From positions 1 through 64,000 of the forward strand of contig CALDLA010000099.1 in NCBI GenBank assembly GCA_937898415.1: a stretch of 64,000 nt of DNA, written 5' to 3'. This document shows, piece after piece, positions 27,390 to 35,391 of this stretch. Source of the stretch: an uncultured Prevotellaceae bacterium (lineage in GTDB: Bacteria > Bacteroidota > Bacteroidia > Bacteroidales > Bacteroidaceae). A program made the position numbers and the translations under genes. The notes beneath the pieces are model-generated. The model was not told the origin of the DNA, did not search any database, and saw only the letters and a list, made by a program, of their open reading frames with translations. The stretch's first letter is position 1, and every line of letters starts with the position of its first letter.

Positions 27390-28136
27390 ATGGATAAGTA
27401 CGGACTCATTGGCTACCCCTTAGGCCACTCGTTCTCCATCAGCTACTTCAACCAGAAGTTTTCTGACGAAAACATCAATGCGAAGTATGAGAACTTTGAG
27501 ATTTCCAGCATCGACCAGCTGCAGGAGATTCTTGACACGAACCCCAACCTACGCGGTCTGAACGTCACCATCCCCTATAAGGAAAAGGTGATAGAATACC
27601 TGGATAGTATTACGCCCGAGGCGCAGGCCATCGGAGCCGTCAACGTCATCCGTGTCAGCCACGAGGGGAAGAAAATCAAACTGATAGGATATAACAGCGA
27701 CGTCATCGGTTTCACACAGAGCATTGAGTCCATGCTTGACCGTAACTGGCACAAGAAGGCCCTGGTGCTGGGAACCGGCGGTGCCTCGAAGGCCATCAAC
27801 TACGGGCTGAAGTCGTTAGGACTGGAAACGGTCTTCGTCAGCCGTTACCAGCGTCCTGACACCATCCAGTATAAAGACATTACGCCCGATGTCATCAAGG
27901 AATACAATGTCATCGTGAACTGTACGCCGTTGGGGATGTATCCGCATACCGAGGAGTGTCCCCAACTGCCCTACGAGGCGATGGACTACCATAACATCCT
28001 CTACGACCTGATCTACAATCCCGACGAGACGCTGTTCATGAAACGGGGTCGCGAACGGGGTGCCGAGGTGAAGAACGGTCTCGAGATGCTGCTCCTGCAG
28101 GCCTTTGCCTCGTGGGAGTTCTGGCACGAGAAGTAA
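27390..28136 (+). CDS. aroE: Shikimate dehydrogenase
   Basis: The enzyme reduces 3-dehydroshikimate with NADPH in the shikimate pathway. The 248-residue length is slightly short for the family. The substrate-binding GYPLGHSFS (8-16) is present, with the catalytic lysine Lys64 in NVTIPYK and Asp104 in YNSDVIGF. The nucleotide-binding loop is LGTGGASKA, and NCTPLGMYP and the C-terminal GLEMLLLQA helix are also typical. The start at 27390 lies 9 bp after the menG stop. The next gene begins 8 bp after the aroE stop. The combination with menG is logical, since chorismate from this pathway is the precursor of menaquinone. Confidence 0.96.
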   Translation: MDKYGLIGYPLGHSFSISYFNQKFSDENINAKYENFEISSIDQLQEILDTNPNLRGLNVTIPYKEKVIEYLDSITPEAQAIGAVNVIRVSHEGKKIKLIGYNSDVIGFTQSIESMLDRNWHKKALVLGTGGASKAINYGLKSLGLETVFVSRYQRPDTIQYKDITPDVIKEYNVIVNCTPLGMYPHTEECPQLPYEAMDYHNILYDLIYNPDETLFMKRGRERGAEVKNGLEMLLLQAFASWEFWHEK

Positions 28137-28144
28137 CACTGGGA

Positions 28145-29506
28145 ATGAATAACCAAGTAACGAAAATCATGCTGGGCTCCGTGGCGGGAATCATCCTGAT
28201 GTTCCTGCCCTACATCATCGGTGCCGACATGCAGATAGCCGAGCTGCTGCCATACATCTATGGCGGCATCTTCGGTACACTGATTGCCAGCGGACTGTTA
28301 AGCGACCAGAAGAACCGCAACGAACAACGACGGCTGACGGAAGAACGCAAAGCGACCATCATGAAGATGGCAGATAAATACAACGCCGTCACCACCGACC
28401 TGGAATCCTCCTACATGAGCGAGAAATCGGAACTGGCAACCCGAAACCAGTGTGAGTGGTACTTCGGTCCCAGAAAAATTGTGACGAAAGAGGAACTCAG
28501 AAGGGAATACGAAGTCAAATACCTGAACAACAGGGATGCATACAACCGTGAACGCAAGGCCTATGAGGCGCAATGGAAGACGGAGTCGGCAAAGACGTTC
28601 TCCTTCAGGCGCTACTGGAAATGGGTGATTGTCGCAGGCGTAGTTGCCGAGTTGTTTGCCTGCAACTATTCACTGGCCGCCGAGGACGAGGAAAACAAAG
28701 CACAACGTTCAGCGGCTATGGAGGTGGTGGAGACGAAAACGTGGAACGCCATGAGCATCCCCATGCCTCACCTGACCGACGGTTCACGCTACGTATCAAA
28801 CCCCGACGGAGTAATCAGCTCTGAGACGGAGCAACGACTGAACATACTGCTCAAGAAGATGGACGACAGCCTCGACATTGAGTCGGTGGTGGCCATCGTC
28901 AACCGGGTGGAGAATCAGGACATCTTCCGCTTTGCACAAGACATCTTCGACATCTACCACGTAGGCAAGAATGACCGCGGACTGGTGATGGTGCTGGCCT
29001 ACGAGGACCATCTGTTCCGCACCCATACGGGCCGTTCGCTGGAGGCCGACCTCACCGATGCGGAGTGTTCACGGCTACAGCGCGACTACCTCGTGCCGAG
29101 CATGAAAGCAGAAATGCCTGACAGCGGTATGCTCTACTTAACGCAGGCCATGTACAACCTGCTGCAGGGCAAGGAGATGCCCGTGATGTCGGCCCTCGTC
29201 AGTCCTCAGCAGGAGGACGGCGATGTGTGGGGCATGGGCTTCTACTTCCTCATCCTGATTGGCTGGGGTGTCTTTGCTTTTTATGTTGCACGTCGCTACG
29301 GTATGCTGGCAATGGCTGTTCCCCTAATGGCCAACCCCTTTGCGGAAATGCCTCTCAACGTCTCAGGCGGAGGCTTCCATAGTGGAGGTTTCGGAGGAGG
29401 CGGTGGAGGCAGCTTCGGAGGCGGTGGAGGAGGCTTTAGCGGAGGCGGTGGAGGAGGCTTCGGCGGAGGCAGCTCTGGCGGAGGCGGTGCCACGTCAAGC
29501 TGGTAA
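28145..29506 (+). CDS. TPM-domain membrane protein with glycine-rich tail (YgcG-like)
   Basis: The product has 453 residues from ATG 28145; a start further upstream would overlap aroE. Two hydrophobic segments (about 8-25 and 34-52) precede a long charged region rich in Lys, Arg and Glu (55-150), then a third membrane segment (WVIVAGVVAELFACNYSLA). A TPM domain follows (about 205-350), with ISSETEQRLN, VVAIVNRVE and NDRGLVMVLAYEDH. After a fourth membrane segment the protein ends in a tail of GGGG blocks. TPM proteins have been linked to photosystem repair in plants and are of unclear role in bacteria. The N-terminal double-membrane region is an addition to the usual architecture. The neighbour is lemA, a common partner of such genes. 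Function unknown. Confidence 0.85.
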   Translation: MNNQVTKIMLGSVAGIILMFLPYIIGADMQIAELLPYIYGGIFGTLIASGLLSDQKNRNEQRRLTEERKATIMKMADKYNAVTTDLESSYMSEKSELATRNQCEWYFGPRKIVTKEELRREYEVKYLNNRDAYNRERKAYEAQWKTESAKTFSFRRYWKWVIVAGVVAELFACNYSLAAEDEENKAQRSAAMEVVETKTWNAMSIPMPHLTDGSRYVSNPDGVISSETEQRLNILLKKMDDSLDIESVVAIVNRVENQDIFRFAQDIFDIYHVGKNDRGLVMVLAYEDHLFRTHTGRSLEADLTDAECSRLQRDYLVPSMKAEMPDSGMLYLTQAMYNLLQGKEMPVMSALVSPQQEDGDVWGMGFYFLILIGWGVFAFYVARRYGMLAMAVPLMANPFAEMPLNVSGGGFHSGGFGGGGGGSFGGGGGGFSGGGGGGFGGGSSGGGGATSSW

Positions 29507-29543
29507 CAATAAGCTTTAAACAATAAATTTAAACTTTTATCAT

Positions 29544-30131
29544 ATGAAACTCAGTAAAGGAACTATCGGAATCATCGCAGCTGTGGTCGTTATCGCCATG
29601 TGGGCTGCAAGCGCCTACAACAAAATGGTGGGTGAACAGGAGAACGCCACAACAGCACTGGCAAACGTACAATCGGCCTACCAGCGTCGTGCAGACCTCA
29701 TTCCCAACCTCGTAGAGACGGTCAAGGGCTATGCCGAACATGAGAAAGGAACGTTCGAGGCCGTCGTCAACGCACGTGCCAAGGCTACACAGATAACCCT
29801 TGACCCCACGAACCTGACTCCTGAGAAACTACAGGAATTCCAGAAGGCTCAGGGCGAGTTAGGCTCTGCCCTCGGACGACTCATTGCCGTTCAGGAGAAC
29901 TATCCCGACCTGAAGGCCAACGAGAACTTCAAGGACTTGCAGGTGCAGCTCGAAGGCACTGAGAACCGCATCAACGAAGCCCGTAACAAGTTCAATGCCG
30001 TCGTACAGCAGTACAACGTCGTTATCCGTTCGTTCCCCAAGAATATCCTTGCCGGCATCTTCGGTTTTGACAAGATGGCCAAGTTCGAGGCTGACGCCGA
30101 TGCCCAAAGTGCTCCAAAAGTAAAATTCTAA
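29544..30131 (+). CDS. lemA: LemA family protein
   Basis: The 195-residue product has one N-terminal membrane segment (GIIAAVVVIAMWAASAYN), followed by the helical LemA domain. Family signatures are YQRRADLIPNLVETVKGYA, a stretch including LEGTENRINEARNKFN, and FPKNILAGIFGF. LemA proteins form a small coiled-coil domain on the outer face of the inner membrane; their biochemical role is unsettled. The pairing with the TPM/YgcG-like gene upstream, 37 bp away, is seen in many bacteria and suggests that the two act together. purM starts 6 bp downstream, so it belongs to the same transcript. The family call is secure and the function is not known. Confidence 0.93.
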   Translation: MKLSKGTIGIIAAVVVIAMWAASAYNKMVGEQENATTALANVQSAYQRRADLIPNLVETVKGYAEHEKGTFEAVVNARAKATQITLDPTNLTPEKLQEFQKAQGELGSALGRLIAVQENYPDLKANENFKDLQVQLEGTENRINEARNKFNAVVQQYNVVIRSFPKNILAGIFGFDKMAKFEADADAQSAPKVKF

Positions 30132-30137
30132 GCCTAT

Positions 30138-31319
30138 ATGAATAACCGTTATATGCAGCGTGGTGTCTCTGCCGCCAAGGAAGATGTACACAACGCCATC
30201 AAGAACATTGACAAGGGCCTCTATCCGCAGGCCTTCTGCAAGATTATCCCCGACATCCTGGGCGGCGATCCTGAATACTGTAATATCATGCACGCCGACG
30301 GCGCCGGAACCAAGTCGTCGCTGGCCTATATGTACTGGAAGGAAACAGGTGACCTCAGCGTCTGGAAGGGCATAGCCCAGGATGCCATCGTGATGAACAC
30401 CGATGACCTGCTTTGTGTGGGTGCCGTCGACAATATTCTGGTCAGTTCAACCATCGGCCGCAACAAGATGCTCGTTCCCGGAGAGGTCATCTCAGCCATC
30501 ATCAACGGTACTGACGAACTGTTACAGGAACTCCGTGAGATGGGTATCGGGATTTATCCGACAGGCGGCGAGACGGCTGATGTGGGCGATCTGGTACGGA
30601 CGATCATTGTCGATTCTACCGTTACCTGCCGTATGAAGCGCAGCGATGTCATCGACAATGCCAACATCTGTCCCGGAGACGTCATCGTTGGGTTGTCCTC
30701 CACAGGACAGGCTACCTATGAGAAGCGTTACAACGGCGGCATGGGCAGTAACGGCCTGACCTCGGCCCGCCACGATGTGTTTGCCAAGTATCTGGCTGAA
30801 AAATACCCCGAGAGCTATGACCATGCCGTGCCCAACGAGCTGGTGTACAGCGGGAAGTACGCCCTGACAGACAGTGTTCCTGTTTCCGCAGGAGAAACTG
30901 CGGGAACAGTGAATATGGGTGAGTTGGTGCTCTCCCCTACCCGTACCTATGCCCCGGTCATCAAACGGCTGCTGGACGAACTGCGCCCTGAGATTCACGG
31001 TATGGTTCACTGCACGGGTGGTGCGCAGACCAAGGTGCTCCACTTCGTAGGCGACAACTGTCGGGTTATCAAGGACAACATGTTCCCGGTACCCCCGCTG
31101 TTCCAGGCCATTCACGACTGCTCAGGCACCGACTGGAAGGAGATGTACCAGGTATTCAACATGGGTCACCGCATGGAAATCTACGTGCGTCCCGAGGTAG
31201 CCGAACAGGTGATTGCCATCAGCAAGTCGTTCAACATCGATGCCCAGGTAGTCGGTCACATCGAGGAAGGCAAGAAGAGCCTGACCATCATGAGCGAATA
31301 CGGAACATTTGAGTATTAA
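30138..31319 (+). CDS. purM: Phosphoribosylformylglycinamidine cyclo-ligase (Bacteroidetes type)
   Basis: AIR synthetase closes the imidazole ring in purine synthesis with ATP. The product has 393 residues, longer than the roughly 345 of the E. coli enzyme; this extended form is usual in Bacteroidetes. The AIRS fold shows HADGAGTKSSLAYMYW, MNTDDLLCVGA, the glycine-rich YPTGGETADVGDL and a C-terminal domain with VHCTGGAQTKVLHF and FNMGHRMEIYV. It lies 6 bp after lemA and 3 bp before prfA. With purC at the head of the operon, two purine enzymes are co-expressed with pyrF. Identification is good; assignment within the AIRS superfamily rests on the overall pattern. Confidence 0.93.
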   Translation: MNNRYMQRGVSAAKEDVHNAIKNIDKGLYPQAFCKIIPDILGGDPEYCNIMHADGAGTKSSLAYMYWKETGDLSVWKGIAQDAIVMNTDDLLCVGAVDNILVSSTIGRNKMLVPGEVISAIINGTDELLQELREMGIGIYPTGGETADVGDLVRTIIVDSTVTCRMKRSDVIDNANICPGDVIVGLSSTGQATYEKRYNGGMGSNGLTSARHDVFAKYLAEKYPESYDHAVPNELVYSGKYALTDSVPVSAGETAGTVNMGELVLSPTRTYAPVIKRLLDELRPEIHGMVHCTGGAQTKVLHFVGDNCRVIKDNMFPVPPLFQAIHDCSGTDWKEMYQVFNMGHRMEIYVRPEVAEQVIAISKSFNIDAQVVGHIEEGKKSLTIMSEYGTFEY

Positions 31320-31322
31320 GAT

Positions 31323-32432
31323 ATGGACAATAACAGCATACTACAGAAACTGGACGGACTGGAGGCCCGCTTTGAGGAGGTGTCAACCCTGATTACCGAC
31401 CCCGACGTGATTGCCGACCAGAACCGCTTCGTGAAACTTACCAAGGAGTACAAGGACCTGGGTGACATCATGGATGCCCGTAAACGCTACATCGCCTGTC
31501 TGAACAGCATCCGCGAGGCCAAGGACATCCTGGCCAACGAGGACGACCCCGAGATGAAGGAGATGGCCCGCGAGGAGCTGGCTGCCAACGAGGAACTGCA
31601 ACCGAAGTTAGAGGAGGAAATCAAGATTGCCCTGATTCCGAAAGACCCCGAGGATGCCAAGAACGTTCAGATGGAGATTCGTGCCGGAACGGGTGGCGAC
31701 GAGGCCTGTCTCTTTGCCGGCGACCTCTTTAAGATGTATAAGAGCTACTGCGATTCCAAGGGCTGGCAGCTCTCGATTACCAGTGTCTCCGAGGGAGCCG
31801 TCGGCGGCTACAAGGAGATTGACTTCGCCGTCTCAGGTGCCGATGTCTACGGCACGTTGAAGTATGAGTCGGGCGTTCACCGTGTGCAGCGAGTGCCTGC
31901 TACCGAGACGCAGGGCCGTATGCATACCTCGGCAGCGACGGTTGCCGTACTGCCCGAGGCCGACAAGTTCGAGGTTCACGTCAACGAGGGAGAAATCAAG
32001 TGGGACACCTTCCGCAGTTCGGGTGCCGGTGGCCAGAACGTCAACAAGGTGGAGTCGGGCGTCCGTCTGCGCTATATGTGGAAGAATCCCAATACGGGCG
32101 AGACCGAGGAAATACTCATTGAGTGTACCGAGACCCGTGACCAACCTAAAAATAAGGAACGTGCGCTCTCGCGCCTATATACCTTTATCTATGATAAGGA
32201 GCATCAGAAGTATATGGACGACATTGCCTCGCGCCGCAAGTCGTTAGTCTCGACTGGTGACCGCTCGGCCAAGATTCGTACTTATAACTTCCCGCAAGGC
32301 CGCGTCACCGACCACCGTATCGGCTACACTACCCACGACCTGCAGGGATTCCTTGGTGGCGACATCCAGCCCATGATTGATGCCCTTACCGTAGCCGAGA
32401 ATGCAGAACGAATGAAAGAAACAGAACTATAG
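31323..32432 (+). CDS. prfA: Peptide chain release factor 1
   Basis: RF1 recognises UAA and UAG stop codons and triggers peptide release. The 369-residue length is slightly above the usual 360. The stop-codon-reading PxT motif is PAT at 192-194 within RVPATETQGRMHTSAA, which marks RF1 rather than RF2 (SPF). The catalytic GGQ is at 236-238 in SSGAGGQNVNKVESG. The N-terminal domain is helical and acidic. It starts 3 bp after purM. The gap to pyrF (32433-32534) is filled by a heptamer repeat. Confidence 0.97.
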   Translation: MDNNSILQKLDGLEARFEEVSTLITDPDVIADQNRFVKLTKEYKDLGDIMDARKRYIACLNSIREAKDILANEDDPEMKEMAREELAANEELQPKLEEEIKIALIPKDPEDAKNVQMEIRAGTGGDEACLFAGDLFKMYKSYCDSKGWQLSITSVSEGAVGGYKEIDFAVSGADVYGTLKYESGVHRVQRVPATETQGRMHTSAATVAVLPEADKFEVHVNEGEIKWDTFRSSGAGGQNVNKVESGVRLRYMWKNPNTGETEEILIECTETRDQPKNKERALSRLYTFIYDKEHQKYMDDIASRRKSLVSTGDRSAKIRTYNFPQGRVTDHRIGYTTHDLQGFLGGDIQPMIDALTVAENAERMKETEL

Positions 32433-32442
32433 CGCTTCGCTA

Positions 32443-32534
32443 GTGAAGAGTGAAGAGTGAAAAGTGAAGAGTGAAGAGTGAAGAGTGAAGAATTAAGAGT
32501 GAAGAATTAAGAGTTAAGAATTAAGAGTTAAGAG
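32443..32534 (+). repeat. Heptamer tandem repeat (GTGAAGA type) before pyrF
   Basis: About 13 copies of a 7-bp unit run without interruption up to the pyrF ATG. They drift from GTGAAGA to ATTAAGA and GTTAAGA. The last copies supply the purine-rich stretch in front of the start codon, so the pyrF ribosome-binding region is made of the repeat. A 7-bp unit is prone to slippage; copy number is likely to vary between strains. Confidence 0.9.
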
Positions 32535-33362
32535 ATGACCAGAAAAGAATTAATAGAACAGATTAAGCAGAAGCAGTCGTTTCTCTGCGTGGGTCTCGAT
32601 ACTGACCTGAAGAAGATTCCCCAGCACCTGCTGACGGACGAAGACCCCATCTTCGCCTTCAACAAGGCCATCATCGACGCCACGGCTCCCTACTGCGTCA
32701 GCTACAAGCCCAACCTCGCTTTCTACGAGGCTTTTGGCGTGAAGGGACTCATGGCCTTCGAGAAGACCATCAAGTACCTGAAACAGCACTACCCCAACCA
32801 CTTCATCATTGCCGATGCCAAACGTGGCGATATTGGCAACACCAGTGCCATGTATGCCCGTACCTTCTTTGAGGAGTACGACGTGGACTCGCTGACCGTT
32901 GCCCCCTACATGGGCGAAGACAGCGTCACACCCTTCCTCGGCTATGAGAGCAAGTGGGTCATCCTGTTGGCACTCACCTCGAACAAGGGCAGCCACGACT
33001 TCCAACTGACGGAATCGCCAGACGGTGAACGCCTTTTCGAAAAAGTGCTGCGTCGCTCTCAGCAATGGGCTACCGACGAGCAGATGATGTATGTCGTTGG
33101 TGCTACGCAGGGCCAGATGTTTGAGGACATTCGCCGCATTGCCCCTACCCACTTCCTGCTCGTCCCCGGCGTTGGTGCTCAGGGCGGTTCGCTGCAGGAA
33201 GTCTGCAAGTACGGCATGATAAAGGACTGTGGTTTGCTGGTCAACTCCAGTCGCGGCATCATCTATGCCTCTCAAGGTGAGGACTTCGCCGAGGTGGCAG
33301 CCCAGAAAGCACATGAGCTGCAAGAACAGATGGCCGTTGAGCTGGCTAAGATAAATCTATAA
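32535..33362 (+). CDS. pyrF: Orotidine 5'-phosphate decarboxylase
   Basis: The enzyme makes UMP from OMP, the last step of de novo pyrimidine synthesis. The 275-residue product is the longer (group 2) bacterial type. The catalytic motif DAKRGD lies at 94-99 with Lys96 as the active-site lysine. FLCVGLDTDLKKIP at the N-terminus, VAPYMGEDSVTPFL and the phosphate-binding VPGVGAQGG and VNSSRGI segments also fit the family. It is the last gene of the purC operon and is followed by an intrinsic terminator at 33381. Confidence 0.97.
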   Translation: MTRKELIEQIKQKQSFLCVGLDTDLKKIPQHLLTDEDPIFAFNKAIIDATAPYCVSYKPNLAFYEAFGVKGLMAFEKTIKYLKQHYPNHFIIADAKRGDIGNTSAMYARTFFEEYDVDSLTVAPYMGEDSVTPFLGYESKWVILLALTSNKGSHDFQLTESPDGERLFEKVLRRSQQWATDEQMMYVVGATQGQMFEDIRRIAPTHFLLVPGVGAQGGSLQEVCKYGMIKDCGLLVNSSRGIIYASQGEDFAEVAAQKAHELQEQMAVELAKINL

Positions 33363-33377
33363 GCATCAGCATGAACA

Positions 33378-33524
33378 AGGAAAAGGGGAACCTTCTCAGG
33401 CTCCCCTTTTTTTACTCTTTCGCATTGCTCACATTGGCATTGCGAGAAAGTTGTAAGAGCTTACTTATCTCGCGACATGTCTCACTCTTAATTAACCTTA
33501 ATAATCTAATACCATGAAAAACAC
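33378..33524 (-). ncRNA. Candidate small RNA, about 145 nt
   Basis: No convincing gene lies in this gap. On the minus strand a TATATTTG -7 box (33529-33536) points left, and the shared terminator ends the unit. Just after the expected start is CATGGTATTAGATTATTAA, close to a sequence I recall repeated in Bacteroidales intergenic regions. Downstream there is a two-part hairpin: GCGAGA (33442-33447) pairs with TCTCGC (33468-33473), enclosing GTAAG (33453-33457) and CTTAC (33460-33464). A competing hairpin at about 33420-33445 (CGCATTGC with GCATTGCG) overlaps it. The plus strand could instead hold a dead gene start, ATG 33514 with only seven codons. Confidence 0.4.
33381..33417 (+). terminator. 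Intrinsic terminator after pyrF, probably bidirectional
   Basis: Stem AAAAGGGGAACC (33381-33392), loop TTCTCA, stem GGCTCCCCTTTT (33399-33410), with one mismatch, followed by a T-run to 33413. On the minus strand the same hairpin ends in TTTTCC, so it could also end the candidate small RNA read from 33524. Confidence 0.85.
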
Positions 33525-33528
33525 AGTG

Positions 33529-33563
33529 CAAATATAGACAATATTTTTGGGAAATCGAACAAA
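33529..33563 (-). promoter_or_regulatory. Possible promoter of the candidate small RNA
   Basis: On the minus strand TTTG (33560-33563) precedes TATATTTG (33529-33536). The spacing of 23 bp is a little long for the Bacteroidetes pattern of about 20, so only the -7 box is convincing. Confidence 0.4.
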
Positions 33564-33586
33564 TTCCCCTTAATAGCGCTTATAAT

Positions 33587-34096
33587 TTATTCTTTATTAA
33601 GTTTTTCTTTAAAGAAATTAAGAATATTTGACGGTTTGGAGATTTCCGTCACACGCTTCTTGTCATCAGCCGACATGGCCGGAAGCGTCTTGAGCTGACG
33701 CCAACGGACGGTATAATAGGCAACGTCGTTCTCAACCACCTGATCCTCCAGACTCAGCGAACGTATCAGGACAATCACATGACGTGAGCTGTCAACGGGT
33801 TCAAGTGTTGGGAGCAACAGCATCTTGACAGTGCAGGCATCATTCAGACGGATAGTTAACGAGTCATCGCCCAATGCCGTCATCAGGCTCTTACCTTCTA
33901 ATTCGTTATTCACCTCAGCCTTCATGTTAGAGTCCATGAAGTCAATGAAGTCCAGACGGTTGGTCCTGGTGAGATACGGGATGACCGCATCCGGCATTTC
34001 CGTGAAGAGCGACCTTATGGTCAGCGTGTCGGCCACGGCCAGCATAGTGGAAACAGCCATACACCCTATCGTGAAGAGTCTTTTGGTGATATTCAT
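33587..34096 (-). CDS. DUF3256 family protein, exported
   Basis: The 169-residue product has an N-terminal signal peptide (RLFTIGCMAVSTMLAVA) and then TLTIRSLFTEMPDAVIPYLTR, which I recognise as the start of DUF3256. This family of unknown function is found mainly in Bacteroidales. The mature part has LIRSLSLEDQVVENDVAYY and a Lys-rich C-terminus. It is the last gene of the ileS run, 15 bp downstream of rsmE. Position next to rsmE recurs in related genomes as far as I recall. A periplasmic location is inferred from the signal peptide. Confidence 0.8.
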   Translation of the reverse strand: MNITKRLFTIGCMAVSTMLAVADTLTIRSLFTEMPDAVIPYLTRTNRLDFIDFMDSNMKAEVNNELEGKSLMTALGDDSLTIRLNDACTVKMLLLPTLEPVDSSRHVIVLIRSLSLEDQVVENDVAYYTVRWRQLKTLPAMSADDKKRVTEISKPSNILNFFKEKLNKE

Positions 34097-34111
34097 TTCT
34101 CGTAGGTTTAT

Positions 34112-34843
34112 TTAATGAGTCGTTATTTGTTTAGCCAGCTGCATCATCATCACTGCCGACAAGCCTGCCGTCTCAGTGCGCAGTCGGCTCTTGCCCAGGT
34201 CGACGGATACGTAGCCTGCACTCACGGCACTACGTACCTCGTCAATGCTGAAGTCACCCTCAGGGCCTATCAGCACCAAGGCATCGTCAGAAGGCTGAAG
34301 CTGACAGAGTTGCTCGAAAAGGTTCACCCGCTCTACTTCCTGATAGCAGTGGGCAATATAGCGGTGCCCGGCAGTGTGACTGGCGATAAATTGCTTGAAA
34401 GGGGTCATGTCGTTGACCTCTGGCATATAAGCCTTATGGCTCTGCTTGACGGCAGCAACAACAATCTTACGGATACGCTCAAGCTTCAGGTTACGCCGTT
34501 CTGAGAACTGACAGTCGAGGAACGACAATTCATCGAAGCCCACTTCGGTTGCCTTTTCCGTCATCCACTCCATGCGGTCCATCATCTTAGTCGGCGCAAT
34601 GGCCAGCTGGATGTGTCCCTGCCACTGCGGCGGCTGCGACTGTTTCTCGAGGATACGGTAGAGGCAGTGATGGTTAGAAGCCACGGTCACTTCTGCAAGG
34701 TAGAAGCATCCCTTGCCGTCCATCAGCATCAGTTCGTCGCCCTCCTTGAGCCGCAAGACGCGGACGGCATGACTGGCTTCGTCAGAAGACAGTTCCTGCT
34801 GTGTTTCAGCATCGGGCACGTAGAAGAAGCGCGTTTCCTTCAT
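34112..34843 (-). CDS. rsmE: 16S rRNA (uracil-1498-N3)-methyltransferase
   Basis: RsmE methylates U1498 of 16S rRNA in the assembled 30S subunit using SAM. The 243-residue length is standard. An N-terminal PUA-like domain (SHAVRVLRLKEGDEL, residues 24-38) precedes the SPOUT methyltransferase domain. The trefoil-knot motifs are LIGPEGDFS (191-199) and LGKSRLRTETA (216-226). The ATG overlaps the stop of the bifunctional nuclease gene upstream in an ATGA arrangement, so translation is probably coupled. Confidence 0.95.
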   Translation of the reverse strand: MKETRFFYVPDAETQQELSSDEASHAVRVLRLKEGDELMLMDGKGCFYLAEVTVASNHHCLYRILEKQSQPPQWQGHIQLAIAPTKMMDRMEWMTEKATEVGFDELSFLDCQFSERRNLKLERIRKIVVAAVKQSHKAYMPEVNDMTPFKQFIASHTAGHRYIAHCYQEVERVNLFEQLCQLQPSDDALVLIGPEGDFSIDEVRSAVSAGYVSVDLGKSRLRTETAGLSAVMMMQLAKQITTH

Positions 34844-35388
34844 TGTTGTACATTCCTTTTTTGCAACTCTTCGTGTAGGAAAGAAGCCAAGTGGTAGTCC
34901 TCGGTTTCGATGGCCCGTTCCAACTGGCGCTTCAGGTTCTCCGTATCGAGCGTATTGATAGGGATGGAGATGCCACGAGCCTCCGACTGATAAGGAGTGC
35001 TCTGACGCAGCATCAAGTCCGCGTCAATGTAAATGGGGATTTTCGAGATATAATGCAGCAGGATGGCATCACTCATACGAATGGGAACCATCGTTGCAGT
35101 GGCCTTGTTGAGGAGCGACACCTGGTACTGTCCGTCAATAATATCGTTGACCGTCAGTTCCATGTCACAAAAGCCGCCACGCTGAATCATCTGCAGGAGT
35201 ACCTCAGGAAGCATGAGCTGGCGACCGGGCATCCGATTGAAGCGAATCATCAACTGCTCAACCATCGACTTGTCGCAAATGACGCAGATGGCACGTTGTT
35301 CCTCAAGATCAACAAGGCGGACAACAGCAAAGCCGTTGCTGCCGACAATCTCGGACATATCCTTATAGAACAGCTGCACCCGTCTCAT
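34840..35388 (-). CDS. Bifunctional nuclease domain protein with C-terminal UVR motif
   Basis: The 182-residue protein begins with a DUF151/bifunctional nuclease domain (about 10-130; MVPIRMSDAILLHYISKIPIY is within the core). It ends with a helical UVR-like motif (LKRQLERAIETEDYHLASFL). UVR motifs mediate UvrB-UvrC contact and also occur in adaptor proteins, so this C-terminus probably binds a partner. DUF151 members in plants and Mycobacterium have been reported to have DNase and RNase activity; activity here is inferred. It overlaps rsmE by four bases and follows the permease gene by 3 bp. Confidence 0.88.
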   Translation of the reverse strand: MRRVQLFYKDMSEIVGSNGFAVVRLVDLEEQRAICVICDKSMVEQLMIRFNRMPGRQLMLPEVLLQMIQRGGFCDMELTVNDIIDGQYQVSLLNKATATMVPIRMSDAILLHYISKIPIYIDADLMLRQSTPYQSEARGISIPINTLDTENLKRQLERAIETEDYHLASFLHEELQKRNVQQ

Positions 35389-35391
35389 GTC

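Noticed and set aside
33514..33537. Short plus-strand open frame starting ATGAAAAACACA
   Set aside because: It stops after seven codons; at most a remnant of a gene start, and it overlaps the candidate small RNA promoter.
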